A stretch of 64,000 bases of DNA from Heterohyrax brucei (lineage: Eukaryota; Chordata; Mammalia; Hyracoidea; Procaviidae): NCBI GenBank assembly GCA_028571685.1, contig CM053141.1:131034833-131098832 (forward strand), given 5' to 3'. A model generated the notes under the pieces. That model was not told the DNA's origin and did not search any database. It worked only from the letters and a program-made list of their open reading frames with translations. The position numbers and the translations under genes were made by a program. Below are positions 11,460-23,249 of this stretch, piece by piece. Every line of letters starts with the position of its first letter. The first letter of the stretch is position 1.

Positions 11460-11696
11460 AGGAGTCCCAGGGGGCAAAAATGGTTAAGAGTTTGATCACT
11501 ACTGAAAGGCTGGCGGTGTAAACCTCCTTCCCCACCCCCCCCACCCGCCTGCGCCCGTGGTTTCTTGTAAGACAGGCCTGGCAGTCTGCTTCTGAAAGGC
11601 AGCAGCCTTGAAAACTCTGGGTAACAATTTCACTCTGCACACCAAGAGTCTCCCTGATTCAGAATTGATTTGATAGCAATTGACAACAGCAACGTG
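11460..11696 (+). mobile_element. AfroSINE with GC-rich insert
   Basis: It starts 'aggagtcccagggggcaaa' and ends 'gaattgatttgatagcaa' followed by 'ttgacaacagcaac'. The middle contains a C-rich segment at 11528-11560 not typical of the family. The 5' and 3' parts still align with the SINE pattern. Confidence 0.75.
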
Positions 11697-11699
11697 AAT

Positions 11700-13215
11700 T
11701 TGGCAGAGGTAGGATATTGTTTTGGAACCAAAGTAGGAATGAATTTAAACTATAAATTGCAAAGAGCTCTTGGTTTTCTGAGCACTAGATTCTTGTCTTT
11801 TCTAAATCTATGTCAGTGTCTGTGAAACTGTAATAGGAATGCCACCTCCCTCATGTGCCTGAGACTGTAGCAACACCATAAACACTATTCTCCGTGGACC
11901 ACACGTTAAACATAGTGGAGTGCTGATGGATACATCAGGGTCAGCTCCTTGCTCAATTCGGTAGAAATAATGACTAATATGGCATACTTGTCCTCTGAAA
12001 TTATTCCTCTTACAGTCATCATAAGAATTGTGCTAATAATTTCCATTAATTAACAACTTACTAAGGGAGAGATTGCTTTTCATTATCTTTCTGCAATGAA
12101 AAACATGACTGAAACCAGAATACTATGAAAAATCCTTTTGTTCTGTCTTCTTCATAGATCTATAATAAAAACACTAGGAATATATATAAACTTTCATATT
12201 GATTTAGTTTCAATTCTCATTACTTTCCAAAGCAGGAAAAACAAAATTCACACTTAAGAGTCCACGCATTTGCATGTCTGTAACATTGCAGTATCTGGGA
12301 CACAGGGTATTACAGTCTTTGACTGTTCCTTCCATTTAAGAAGCAACAAGAGCAAACATCATATTAAAACAATTAATCTGGGATGACTGGAACTGCTCTG
12401 GAGTAGATTTGTTTGAAATTGATCATTATATAAAAATTAGGTAACCTCCTTTCAGCCATTTTGTTTGTTTGTTTGTTTATTTTTCTTAGTCTAACAATTA
12501 CAAATAGTTTTCTTTTTAGAAATCATTATTTATTTTTACATCAAATTTAAAATAAGTCCGGTGAGGAATATATTTTAGGTATGTGAGAAATAGCCACTGT
12601 GTAAATGTAAGTTATGATTTCCATTTCTCCTGGATGTATAGTTGTCTGGATCTTTATTCATAAGCACAATTTTTTTATAAACTAAAGAATATATCATTAG
12701 ACTCTCTTATGCTTTGGAACATTCTTTTTCTTCTTATGACAATAATAAAATTACTCTAGGACTATTTTGCAACACTCAGAAACTGAACAGTCACTATGTC
12801 TTGCCTTGTTTGTCCCTCCATAACTATTCATGGAACAAATTAAGCAAGAACAAAAGCAAAAACAAAAGAAACAAATAGACGAATTAACAAAGGAACAAAA
12901 ACAGAAGATGCAAGATTGACGGTACTTGTCTATTGCCCTCCATGTAATTTATTTTCTCAAATAGTAGATTTAGCTATAATCATACCAGGGTAAGAAAGAA
13001 AAATTATGTACAATATAGACAAGCATTATTAAGACCATGTCATTGCCTTTGATATTTGCTCAGAGATAATTAATATTTTACTTAATTCAAATCAAAATCT
13101 GTCTACCATAAATAATTTTTAAAAGCAGTTAACAAGCCAAGGTAAAAAATATATTTTAATGCTTTATCTATGAGTGCAGAAATTTTTTTCAGTACTTAAA
13201 TTAAGATTTTTTTTT
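11700..13215. other. Repeat-poor AT-rich stretch
   Basis: No transposon core is recognised in 1.5 kb. There is a (TTTG)n run at 12462-12479 and an A-rich run at 12845-12905. No reading frame with coding character. Confidence 0.5.
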
Positions 13216-13220
13216 AATAG

Positions 13221-13344
13221 AAGGTTGGCCATTCAAATTCACCAAGCACTCCTTGGAAACTCTATGAGGAAGTTGTATTCCATCTATAGGGTCACTATAG
13301 TTTGGAATTGACTCGACCAACCACAGTGGTTTTTTTTTTTTTTT
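13221..13344 (+). mobile_element. AfroSINE, 5'-truncated
   Basis: It starts inside the SINE at 'aaggttggccattcaaattc' and continues 'ccaagcactccttggaaac', 'ggtcactatagtttgg' and 'gactcgaccaaccacagtgg'. It ends in a T run. Confidence 0.85.
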
Positions 13345-13349
13345 CTTTT

Positions 13350-14340
13350 CTTTGGTTCAATAGCCTATTATATCTCAGTAAAGAAAACATGATTCAAGCA
13401 GGAAGCATCTAGGATTCTTATTATCAAATTCAAGACCAATTTTATTTGACTTGCGATCACAGAAATAGTATTTGAAGGGATTAAGTAAATAGTATTTAAG
13501 GAATCAGTAAAGCTATCTTTGATATTTCACAAAGATGGATAAATCAAAGATGTATAAATTTCTATGAGAGAAATATAAAATCAGTTATCAGAAACTACTA
13601 AACATTTAGGTAACATTTACAGAAACGCTGAAAATGTATTCTTCTTTTCTTTAAATGGAAAAGGAGTAGCTCAGTGATTAAGAGTGACAAAAAATCAGAA
13701 TAAGTAATAAGCACAGAACTTTCAAGCGGTATAAACCACTTGGTAGTGAAAGGTGAAAACTGTAACAAAGAACCAACTTAATAATGAACAAAAGGAAAAT
13801 GAGGGTCAAATTACAGGATAATATGTACACTGTTATGTGAATGTGTAACAACATATATATGAAACAGAATTTTTTGTTTATTCATTTAAGCAAACTATTT
13901 ACATCATACTATACCAAGCAATTCATATGGTTTATGTAATTACTTTTATTGTACAGTTCTGATTATACAAATGGTACATAGAGTTTATTGGCATTTTCTT
14001 CTGCCAGGCACTGACAGAAGTGTACTATATACATTGACTTCATGAGTCGGATCTGACTCGACAGCACTTGGCTTGCTTTGGCTATTTAAATTTTACAAAA
14101 GCCATAGGGTCACATATACTATGACTTTTCTTGAAGCTTAAAGTTGTATATGTCACATACAACTTTACATAATCACTAGGAGACAGAATCACTGTAAACT
14201 CAGTTTTTTTAAACTGTGGAACAAAACCCTAAACCACTTTACAGCAATGTTTCTTCCTATTTCTGTTCACAGGTACACATAATTCAACATAAATGAAATC
14301 ATAGTACAGATGGATTTATGCATTTCCCCAATAAGTGAAC
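13350..14340. other. Non-coding AT-rich stretch with one SINE tail stub
   Basis: A plus-strand tail-only stub lies at 14037-14083 ('gagtcggatctgactcgac' then 'agcacttggcttgctttgg'). The remainder shows no recognisable element or gene. Confidence 0.5.
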
Positions 14341-14344
14341 ATTA

Positions 14345-16190
14345 GCCATATCATAAAAAACCTGAAAATCTCTCCTCACCAGTCTTATTCAATATCTCAC
14401 TGAAAATTATAACACAGTTAGACAAAAGAAAAGGAAATAAAAGGTATACAGAATGCAAATAAAATAAAACAATCTTTGTTCACAGACAATGGGATATATA
14501 TCTATCCAGAAAATACCAAAGAATCGACAAAATAAAACCTTTCTGGAACTAGTTATTGATCACAGCAAGGTTGAATGATCTAGGTTAACATATAATAATA
14601 CACTGCTTTCCTATATACCAGAAATAAACAATTAGAATTTAAAATTAAAAACACAATGCCATTTACATTAGCACACACAAAAAGTTAGTAATAAATTTTT
14701 AAAAATGTGTACATGATCTGTATAAGGAAAACTACAAAACTTTGATGTAGAGATTAAGTAGTATGTAAACAAATGGAGAGATAGTCCATGTTCATGGATA
14801 GGAAAACTTAATATTAAGATATTAATTCTTCCCAAACTGATGTATCAGTTCAAAGCAATCCCAAACAAAATTTCTGCAAGTTGTTTTCTGAATATCACAA
14901 AACTGATTTTAAAGTTGACATGGGATAGCAAAAAAAAAGAACCAGAATAGCCAATACAGTACTAAAGAACAAAGTTGGATATTGACATTCCCTGACTTTA
15001 AGGTTTACTGTAAAGCTACAAGGATTAAGACCGTCTGGTGCTGGTGAAGGAACAGACAAATAGATCAGTGGCACAAGTTAGAGAGACCAGAAATAAATCT
15101 ACACAGATACAATAAGATAATCTTTTACAAAGGAACAAAGAAACAGTCTTTTAAACAAATTGTGCTGGAACAACTGGACATCTACATCCAGAAAAATGAT
15201 TGTAGACATAGAACTTCCACATTCCAAGCCAAATGCCATCAAGTCTGAAAATGGATCATAGACCTAAATATAAGATGCAAAACACACAACTTCTAGACTG
15301 TAACATAGGAGAAAATCCAGGTGACTTTCTTCTTGGCATTGAATTTTTTAGCCACAACACCAAAAGTAAGATTGGTAAAAGAAAAAAATGATACATTAGA
15401 CTTTATAAAAATTAAAAAATTACGCTCCGCAAACATACTAACAAAAGAAAGAAAAGACAAGATGAAGACTGGGAGGAAATATTTCCAAACTGTGTATCTG
15501 ATTAAAGACTTGTATCCAAAATACACAACAAACTTTTATATCTCAACAGTAAGAAACAAACCACCCATTTACAAAACTGCCAGAAGATGTGCACAGCTCA
15601 CCAAAGAAGATAAACATATGGAAATTAGCATATTTAAAAAAATTTCAGTCATATGTCATTAGGAGATTGTAAATTAAAAGAGCAATTAAATACTACACAT
15701 TTTTTCAGAATGGCTAAAATCTAAACAATGACAACATGATATATTGGCAAGGATATGAAGTAATAGGAATTCTTATTCATAGCTAGTGGTTATGCAAAAT
15801 GGTACAGAAGACACTCAGATGCTTTCTTACAAAGGAAAACATAGGCTAATCATTTGATCCAGTAATCTTGTTCCCAGGTATTTACACAAATGAATAGAAA
15901 ATGTGTGTGCATATCAAAACCTTGATAGCAGTTTTATTCATAATTGCAAAAATTTGGAAGATATCCTTCCATGGGTTAATAGATAAGTGAACTGCTACAT
16001 TCATACAATAGAGTATTATTTATCAATGCAAACGAGTGCCCTATCAAGCTATGAAAAGACATGGAGAACATTTAAATGCTTATTGCTGAGTCAAAGAAGC
16101 CAGCCTGGAAATGATATAGATTGTAATGATTTCAACTCTATGACATTCTAGAAAAGTTAAAACTATAGGGACAACAATAAGATCAGTGAG
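14345..16190 (+). mobile_element. L1 3' portion (end of ORF2 plus 3'UTR)
   Basis: The sequence runs from just upstream of the reverse transcriptase YxDD region ('cagacaatgggatatat' corresponds to the 'cagatgacatgat' site) through the C-terminal ORF2 part to an L1 tail near 'ctagaaaagttaaaactatag'. A 113-codon open piece at 15321-15662 reads like the ORF2 C-terminal part ('DTLDFIKIKKLRSANI', 'YLIKDLYPKYTTNFYI'). Other frames are broken. It is older than the L1s at 20 and 54-60 kb. Confidence 0.82.
15321..15662 (+). pseudogene. L1 ORF2 C-terminal remnant
   Basis: An open stretch of 113 codons inside a dead L1. The peptide is rich in K and I and matches the L1 ORF2 C-terminal region in order. 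No catalytic residues lie in this part. Flanking ORF2 sequence is frameshifted, so this is a decayed fragment. Confidence 0.7.
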
Positions 16191-16194
16191 TCTC

Positions 16195-16765
16195 CAGAGC
16201 TCTATTTTTCTTATTTCAGCTTCTAATTCAGGTTCTTAGTTAAGTTGAAACACTAAGCATTCATATTTACTGACTCCCTTTCAAAATCATTTTTCAAAAG
16301 GATACTTTTTATCAGCAGATGATAAATGTTAACATGTTTTCATTAAAAAAAATGGATGAACACTTCTGAAATACGGACAATTGGGCCTTGCATTAACTCT
16401 TTGTATTTCATAATAGTAGGTTCATAGAAATTACATTGCCAAGCCAAGCTAAGTGTGATAAATCAAGATGAGAGTCATAAGAAAATTGGAGTTAGCAAGT
16501 TAACCAGCAGAGGAACTAAAAAAGAACTATTTAGGAATGTTGAAGAATATCACTGAATACTGTTGTTTTTTTTTTTAATTTTAACTTTGAATTATTTTTC
16601 ATCATGTGCATATATTTCAATAACACTTTTTACTGTAAAACCTTAAGAAGCTTGAACTTTATTTTGATATCAAGATGAGGTAGAAATAAATTTTTTCAAG
16701 TCTATAGTCATTAAAAAAATAGAAATGCTGCCTTTGTTCTTTCTTATATTCTTATACTGGTCCTC
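16195..16765. other. Non-coding stretch, nothing secure
   Basis: AT-rich. A very short 'tgccaagccaagctaagtg' at about 16438-16456 resembles the reversed AfroSINE-type tail. Otherwise unrecognised. Confidence 0.4.
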
Positions 16766-16767
16766 AA

Positions 16768-17414
16768 AACCAGGCCAATAACATCGCAATCAATGTAAAA
16801 AATTTTGAAGTTCTCAAAGATTTCGTTTTACATGGATCCATAATCAACACCCATAGAAGCAGCAATCGAGAAATCAAACGACATTGCATTGGGCAAAACC
16901 TGTGGCAAAGGACCTTTTCAAATTGCTAAAGAGCAACGATGTTACCTTGAAGACTAAGGTGCACCTGACCTAAGCCATGGTGTTTTTAATGGCCTCATAT
17001 GCATGCCAAAGCTGGACAATGAATAAGGAAGACCAAAGAATTGATGATTTTGAATTATAGTATTGGCAAAGAATATTGACTTTATCACAGACTTCCAAAA
17101 GAACTAACACACATGTTTTGGAAGAAGTATAGCCAGAATGCTCCTTAGAGGCAAGAATGGAGCAAGCATGTCTCATATATTTTGGAAATATTTTCAGGAG
17201 AGATTAGATCCTGGTGAAGAACATCACACTAGGTAGAGAGTCAGCAAAAGAAAGAAAGACCCTCATCGAAATGGGTTAACACAGTGGCTGCAGCAGTAGG
17301 CTCAAGCACACCGATTGTGAGAATGCCACAGGACCAGACATCATTTGTTTCTGTTGTACATGGAGTCCCTATGAGTCAGAACTGATTTAGTGGCAGCTAA
17401 CAACTGTAACAACA
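16768..17414 (+). mobile_element. Bov-B 3' portion
   Basis: A plus-strand copy of the last 650 bases of Bov-B. Landmarks: 'ttgaagttctcaaagatttc', 'catggatccataatcaac', 'gaagcagcaatcgag', 'aaagctggacaatgaataag', 'agccagaatgctccttagag', 'acacagtggctgcagcag' and the tail 'catggagtccctatgagtc'. It ends in 'acaactgtaacaaca'. The coding part is disabled. Most Bov-B copies here lie on the minus strand; this is one of the plus-strand pieces. Confidence 0.88.
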
Positions 17415-17448
17415 TATTTCTGGAAATATTTACATCTGCTTATGCACT

Positions 17449-17835
17449 GTTATGGATAGAATTGTATTCCCCTAAAAGATACGTAGTAAATTCTAATCTC
17501 TGTGCTTAAGAATAGTTTGGCTTTCTTACCTGAATAGGGCAGGATTACTATAGTGTGTCTTGAGTCAACCTTTTACAAGATATAAAAGGAGCAGATTAAC
17601 CAAACCTAGATGAAAGAAGATGAATGACAAGCCACACAGAGATCTCCAAAGAACCAGGAAACAGAAGCTGAAGAGAAAATGACATTCCCCCAGAGGTGAA
17701 GTAGAGAGAACACCTACCCTTAGAGTCCTAAACTTTGGACTTTTGTCATCCTAGACTGTATGAAAATAAATTTCGGTTTGTTAAAGCCATCCTCATGTAG
17801 TATTTCTGTTATGGTAGTGCAAGGTAACTAAGACA
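17449..17835 (+). mobile_element. Solo LTR, MaLR-like
   Basis: It begins 'tgttatggatagaattgtat' and ends 'ggtaactaagaca', fitting a TG..CA LTR of about 387 bp. Other landmarks are 'ttttacaagatataaaagg' (TATA-like region), 'aaaccaggaaacagaagctg'-type middle sequence, 'tttggacttttgtcatcc' and 'tgaaaataaatttcgg', where the polyadenylation signal sits as in MLT1/MST-type LTRs. No internal region flanks it, so it is a solo LTR. The subfamily is not assigned. Confidence 0.68.
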
Positions 17836-17839
17836 TGGA

Positions 17840-18510
17840 CTTTTTATATTTTCCTTATTGATGTAGTTATCACTTCTGTTAAAGTATGAGACATCTCAAC
17901 TAATACTAATGTATTAGTATTAGTATCAGACATCTCAACTAATACTAATCAAATGGTCCCATTTGATATTCAATAATAGATTTTTTAAAACACTTTTATT
18001 TGCTGTTTTTCACCTGTTTGCTTCTATAGAACCCAAAGTTCTAAAATAAAAAAGCAAGAAATATGAGCAATGACAAAGGAGAAGAAAGCTGGCAATACTA
18101 GCTTAGTGAAAAAACCGAACATACACAGCACTTCAAATAAAAGTGTCTGTATCTGAATCATTTCTATCTAGAATTAAAGTATGCCATTCTTTCTGCACAG
18201 CAACTGCTTCCAGGCTTTCTTAACTGGATTTGTTTGTTACAGGCTACTCAGAAGTTTCTTCTGACCTAATGGAAATTTTTTGTCTTGCTGTTATTTCAAA
18301 ATCTTGAACCATGAGATACAACCAAGATTTTAGAATGTAGATCTCCAGATTGCTAAGGTTTTCGCATATGTGGCAGACATAAATTTTTGTTTGCTTTCAT
18401 GGAATAGCTAATAAATTTTAATTATAAATTATTATACATATTTTTCCCTAATTACTGTCAATATTGTAGTCTTGCTACTCTTTTCTGATAGACGATAAAC
18501 AGTGGTTCAG
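17840..18510. other. Non-coding stretch with a small palindrome
   Basis: Apart from the direct repeat and hairpin at 17889-17949, nothing is recognised. Confidence 0.45.
17889..17949. repeat. 22-bp direct repeat flanking a perfect hairpin
   Basis: A 22-base unit starting 'agacatctcaactaat' occurs at 17889-17910 and again, identical, at 17928-17949. Between them the end of copy 1 is reversed: 'ctaatactaat' (17900-17910), gt, 'attagtattag' (17913-17923), giving an 11-bp stem with a 2-base loop. Confidence 0.9.
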
Positions 18511-18514
18511 GTAT

Positions 18515-20258
18515 TCCAAAATATTGGACACTTCTAAACTTCCATCCTTTCTATGCTGTGAAATAGTCTGCGTAGTATTGGAATTAAACTCCTCTCTAAA
18601 AGTTTTGTAGAATTTTCCTGTGAAGCCAACTAGGGCAGGACTATTTGTGGTTGGTAGTTTTTTGATGACTTTTTAAATCTCTTGCTTTGCGATGGTTTTA
18701 TTAAATTGTTCTACTTCTCCTTGTGATAATTTTGATAGGTGATATGACTCTAGAAATTTGTCCATTTCCTCTGTGTTTTTAAATCTGTTAGAGTACAGTC
18801 TTTTGTAGTATTCTGTTATGATACTTTTGATTTCATTTGGGTCTGTTTTGACATCTGTTGTTTCCTCTCCTCTTTTTCTTTTGTAAGTTTAGCCATTGGT
18901 TTATCAGTTTTATTAATCTTTTCAAAAAAATAGCTTTTGATTTTGTTCTTCTATTCTCTAATTCATTTATTTCCTCTCTAATCTTTATGATCTGTTTTCT
19001 TCTAGTGCCTGAGGGGTTCCTTTGTTGTTCTCTTTCTACCTGTTCAAGATGTAGGGTTAATTCTTTGGTTTGGGCCTTTTATTGCAGATGTGTGCACTTG
19101 TAGAGATAAATAGACTTCAGAGCACTGCTTTTTCTGTATCCCATAGGTTTTGGTAGCATGTGCTTCCATTCTCATTTGATTCCATAAATTTTTTATTTCA
19201 TCCTTGATTTCTTCTATAACCTATGGATTTTTTAGTAAGGTATTGTTCAGATTGCATGAGTTTGAGTTTCTAGCTATGATTTTTCTGCTATTGATTTTAA
19301 CTTTTACAGCTTTTTGGTCCAAGAAGATGGTTTGCAAGAATTCAATAGTTTGGATTTTTTTGAGACTTGTTTTATGTCCCAACACATAGTCTATTCTGGA
19401 AAATGTTCCACCTACATTGAAGAAGAACATTGTACTTATCTGTTGACTGGTAAAAAGTTCTGTATATGTCAGTGAGTTCTAGTTGGTTAATTGTGGCAAT
19501 AAGATCTTCTGTATCTTTACTGAGCTTTTTTCTGGATGATGTGTCCCTCACTGAAAGTGGAGTGTTGAAGCCTTCCACTATTACTGTGGAGTGATCTATC
19601 TCATTTTTCTATGTAGTCAATATTTGTTTGATGTATGTAGATTCTCTGGTATTGGGTGCATAAATATTTAATATTATTACATTTTGCTTATGTATTTAAG
19701 CTTTCAGTAATAAATAGTGACCATTCTTGTCTGTGATGGTGGATTTTACATTAAAAACAATTTTATCTGAGATTAGTATTGCCATTCCTTCTCCTCCTTG
19801 TATTTTGTTAGCCTGGTATATATTTTTCCACCTTTTGATTTTCAGTTTGTTCATATCTGTGAGTCTAAGGTATGTTTCTAGTAAGTAACATATAGACGGG
19901 TTGTGTCTTTTGATCCAAGATTAACTCTCTGTCTCTTTACTGGAGCATTCAGTCCATTTACATTCAGGTAATTATTGATAGGTATGTGTTTGGTGCTGTC
20001 ATTTTGATGCCTTTATTTTTGTATTGTTGATGTTTTCTGTTGCTGTTAATATTCTTCTCTGGGTCATTCTTCTTTATGGGTTGACTTTTTATCTTTTTCA
20101 GTGTTGGTTTTGTGTTTGTTGAGACTCTTGAGCTACATTTCTTGTGTTGATATTTTGCATTATTATTTTGCTTTGTGGCTACCCCTGTGATCCCCCTTAC
20201 TATTCTAAATTTAGACTAAACTTTAACTTCTGCATGTATTTTTAATTTCATCTCCATC
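18515..20258 (-). mobile_element. L1, minus-strand part 1 (ORF2 N-terminal half and ORF1-ORF2 spacer)
   Basis: Reversed L1 ORF2. Reading right to left it goes from the inter-ORF spacer through the endonuclease to the first half of the reverse transcriptase, and stops at 18515 near 'ccatcctttctatgctgtg'. It aligns feature by feature with the full-length L1 at 53.5-60.7 kb. The 3' half of ORF2 and the 3'UTR are missing. Frames are broken. Its other half continues at 22245. Confidence 0.85.
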
Positions 20259-20786
20259 TGATGGAGAGGAAGTTAATAAGACTTCTAGTAGTTAAAATTG
20301 GGTTTAAACATAGATTTTTAAAGGGTTCACTGGGTCAGCCACAAAGCACAATAAAGATGCAGCATATCAAATCAAGAAACTTAATACAGGAGTCTCAACA
20401 ACCACAAAACCAACACTGAAAATGGTGAAAAATCAACTCATAAAGAAGAGTGTTGCAAAACAGAATAATAACAACAGAGACAAGATCAACACAAAAGTAA
20501 ACATATCACAGTGACAGCACTAAACACATACCTATCAATAATTACATTGAATGTGAATGGACTGAATGCTCCAGTAAAGAGACAACGAGTGGCATCTTGG
20601 ATCAAAACACATATGTTGCTTACAAGAAACTCACGTTAGACTTAAAGATATGAACTGAAAATTAAACAATGGAAGAATGTATATCAGGCTAACAGTACAC
20701 AAAAAAGAGCAGATGTGGCAATACTAATCTCAGATAAAATAGATTTTAGTATAAAATCTACCATGGTGGACAAGGAATGACACTAT

Positions 20787-21233
20787 TTGTTGCAGAAAAG
20801 TTCAATACACAAGCAGGACTTAACAATATTAAGTATTTATGCTCCCAATACTAGAGCATCTAAATACATCAAGGAAATACTGACTATACTCAAAAAGGAG
20901 ATAGATCGCTCCACAATAATAGTGGGAGACTTCAACACTCTACTCTCAGTGTTGGACAGATTGTCTAGAGAAAAGCTCAATAAAGACACAGAAGATCTTA
21001 TTGCCGCAATTAACCAACTAGACCTCACTGACATTTATAGAACTTTCTATCCATCAGTAGACAATTACACCTTATCCAGTGCACACGGAACATTTTCCAG
21101 AATAGACCATGTGTTAGGACATAAAGCATATATAAACAAAATCCATACCACTGAATTATTGCAAAACATCTTCTCAGACCACAAAGTCATTAAAGTCAAA
21201 ATCAATAGCAGAAAAAACACAGATAGAAATTAG
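20787..21233 (+). pseudogene. L1 ORF2 endonuclease domain remnant
   Basis: A 148-codon open piece covering the C-terminal half of the L1 apurinic-like endonuclease. Visible are 'IVGDFNTLLSVLDR' (the GDFN metal-site motif), 'FSRIDHVLGHK' and 'FSDHKVIKVKI' (the SDH motif with the catalytic histidine). In L1 this domain nicks target DNA to prime reverse transcription. Upstream and downstream frames are broken, and the next part of ORF2 is in a separate open piece at 21547-21825. It cannot make a working ORF2 protein. Confidence 0.85.
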
Positions 21234-21546
21234 AACTCATTGAAACTGAAGAATATCTTCCTCAAAAAGCCATGGGATATAGAAGAAATCAAGGATGAAA
21301 TAAAGAAATTTATGAATTCCAAGAAGAATGAAAACACTTCCTACCAGAACCTGTGTGATATACCCAAAGCAGTGCTCATAAGTCTGTTTATCTCCATAAA
21401 TGCACGTATCTGGAAACAAGAAAGAACCCAATCCAAAGATCTTGAACAAGTACAGAGATAACAACGGAGGAACCCCTCAGTTACCAGAAGAAAACAGATT
21501 ATAAAGAGTAGAACAGAACTAAACAAATTAGAGAATAGAAGAACTA

Positions 21547-21825
21547 TTGAAAAAAATTAAAAAGACCAAAAGCTGTTTTCTTGAAAAGAGCAACAAAATT
21601 GACAAACCACTGGCTAAAATTACTAAAGAAAAACAGGAAAGGAAACAAATAACCCAAATAAGAAATGAGACGGGAATTGTCACAACAGATCCATCAGAAA
21701 TCAAAAATATCATAATAGAATACTGTGAAAGACTGTATGCTAACCAATTTGAAAACCTAGAGGAAATGGACAAATTCTTAGAAGGTGAAGCAGAACAACT
21801 TAATAAACCCATCACAAGAGATTGA
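21547..21825 (+). pseudogene. L1 ORF2 linker and early RT remnant
   Basis: A 92-codon open piece. '[19 protein letters not shown]' and 'NIIIEYCERLYANQFENLEE' match the region between endonuclease and reverse transcriptase in the L1 at 57.2 kb. A stop follows at 21825, and the palm region continues in other frames to 22244. Confidence 0.8.
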
Positions 21826-22317
21826 AAAAGTTATCAAAAAACTACCAATGAAAAAAGGCCTTGGTCAGATGGCTTCACCGCAGAATTCTACCAAGATTTT
21901 AGAGAAAAGTTATCTCCAATACTACTGAGACTATTTCTCAGCATAGAAAAGGATGGAATACTCCCAAATTCATTCTATGAAGCTAGCATAACTCTGATAC
22001 TAAAGCTGGGGAAGAATCCAACAAGAAATAAGAACTACAGACCAATATCACTCATAGATCTAGATGCAAAAATCTTCAACAAAATTCTTGCCAATAGAAT
22101 ACAACAATATACGAAAAAAAATAATTCATCATGAACAAGTTGAATTCATACAGGGATGCAAGGTTGGTTCAACATTAAAAAAACAATGTGATCAACCACA
22201 TAAATAACACAAAAGACGAGCATCAACTGATTTTGTCTATTAATTCTCTCTCCATGTGAAAGGGTTATAACTACTGTAATATATATCCCTCTTTTTAGTG
22301 TGATGATGTCATAATTT

Positions 22318-22755
22318 TCATGTTAAGATAGCTTGTTCCCTTCTTTGAGTGTTGAGCTTTGAGTGAGCTTTGTAACTTCTCTTACTGAGTAGGATTCTAG
22401 ATGCTGTGTCCTTCATTGCCTCCTTAAGCATACTACTTGATGTTTTTTGTTTGTCTAAACAAAGAACTTCTTTGGATATTTCTTGTTGTTTTGGTTTGGT
22501 TGTTACAAAGTCTCTAAGCCTCTGTTTGTTGGTGAATGTCTTAATTTCACCTTCATATCTGAGAGACAATTTTGAAGGACATGCACTTCTTGGTTTGAAG
22601 TTTTTCCCATTAAAGCCTTTGAATGTATCATCCCACTGCCTTCTTGCCAGCATTGTTTCTGCTGAGAAGTCAGACAAAAGCCTACAGGGCTTCACTCTGA
22701 ATGTTAGCTTTGCTTTAATCCTCGCTGCCTTTAAGAGCCTCTCTTTATCATTCAT
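22318..22755 (-). pseudogene. L1 ORF1 C-terminal half remnant
   Basis: A 145-codon open piece. 'AARIKAKLTFRVKPCRL', 'SDFSAETMLARRQWDD' and 'FKPRSACPSKLSLRYEGEI' match the RNA-binding C-terminal part of L1 ORF1 protein, which coats L1 RNA as a trimer. It lacks the N-terminal coiled coil, which is in a separate frame at 23004-23249. Degenerate and not expected to be functional. Confidence 0.85.
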
Positions 22756-23003
22756 TTTATTAAGCTTGGTTATGTCTTGGTGTCTTTCTTTGGGGGTCTA
22801 GTTTTTGTGGTGTTTTATGAGCATTTTGGATAGCTATTTTCTCTTTCATAATTTCTGGGAAGTTTTCTGTCTGCAACTGTACAAACAATACTCTCTGTAT
22901 TTCCAGCTATCCCTCCCTGTTCAGGAACTCCACTTATTCATAGATTATTCCTCTTGGTAGAGTTCTACATGTTTCTTAATGCTTCTTCATTTTGCTTATT
23001 TCT

Positions 23004-23249
23004 TTACTCTGATTTCTCCTCAGAAATGCTGGTGTCAGTTGCTCTATCATCAAGCTGACTCACTCTGGCTTCCATCTCAATTCTGCTCTTTTGACATTGG
23101 ACTGAATTGTCTAATTCTGTAATTTTATCATTGATCTGCCAGAATTCAGATTGTTGATGTTCCATCAGTTCAAATACCTCAAATACCTTGCTTAATTTTT
23201 CATTTTGTTTTGCTGCATTTTGTTTAATCTCTAGGAGGGCTGTATACAT
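23004..23249 (-). pseudogene. L1 ORF1 coiled-coil remnant
   Basis: An 81-codon open piece with heptad-like spacing ('KQNEKLSKVFEVFELMEHQ', 'ARVSQLDDRATDTSISEEK'). It corresponds to the coiled coil and its exit in L1 ORF1, as does 'SDLEDRATDSSIYEEKSEK' in the L1 at 59.3 kb. Separated by a frameshift from the C-terminal half. Confidence 0.8.

Larger units (their letters stand above)
20259..22244 (+). mobile_element. L1 fragment, plus strand, inside the minus-strand L1
   Basis: About 2 kb of a second L1 in the opposite direction, from the inter-ORF spacer ('gatggagaggaagtt') through the endonuclease to the reverse transcriptase motif A region ('gattttgtctattaat'). It has no 3'UTR or poly-A, so it is not a normal 5'-truncated insertion. 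The left edge begins at the same family position where the minus-strand L1 is interrupted, making a short palindrome at 20251-20267. Confidence 0.85.

Noticed and set aside
22406-22801. A 131-codon plus-strand frame
   Set aside because: It is the antisense shadow of the L1 ORF1 C-terminal region on the minus strand.
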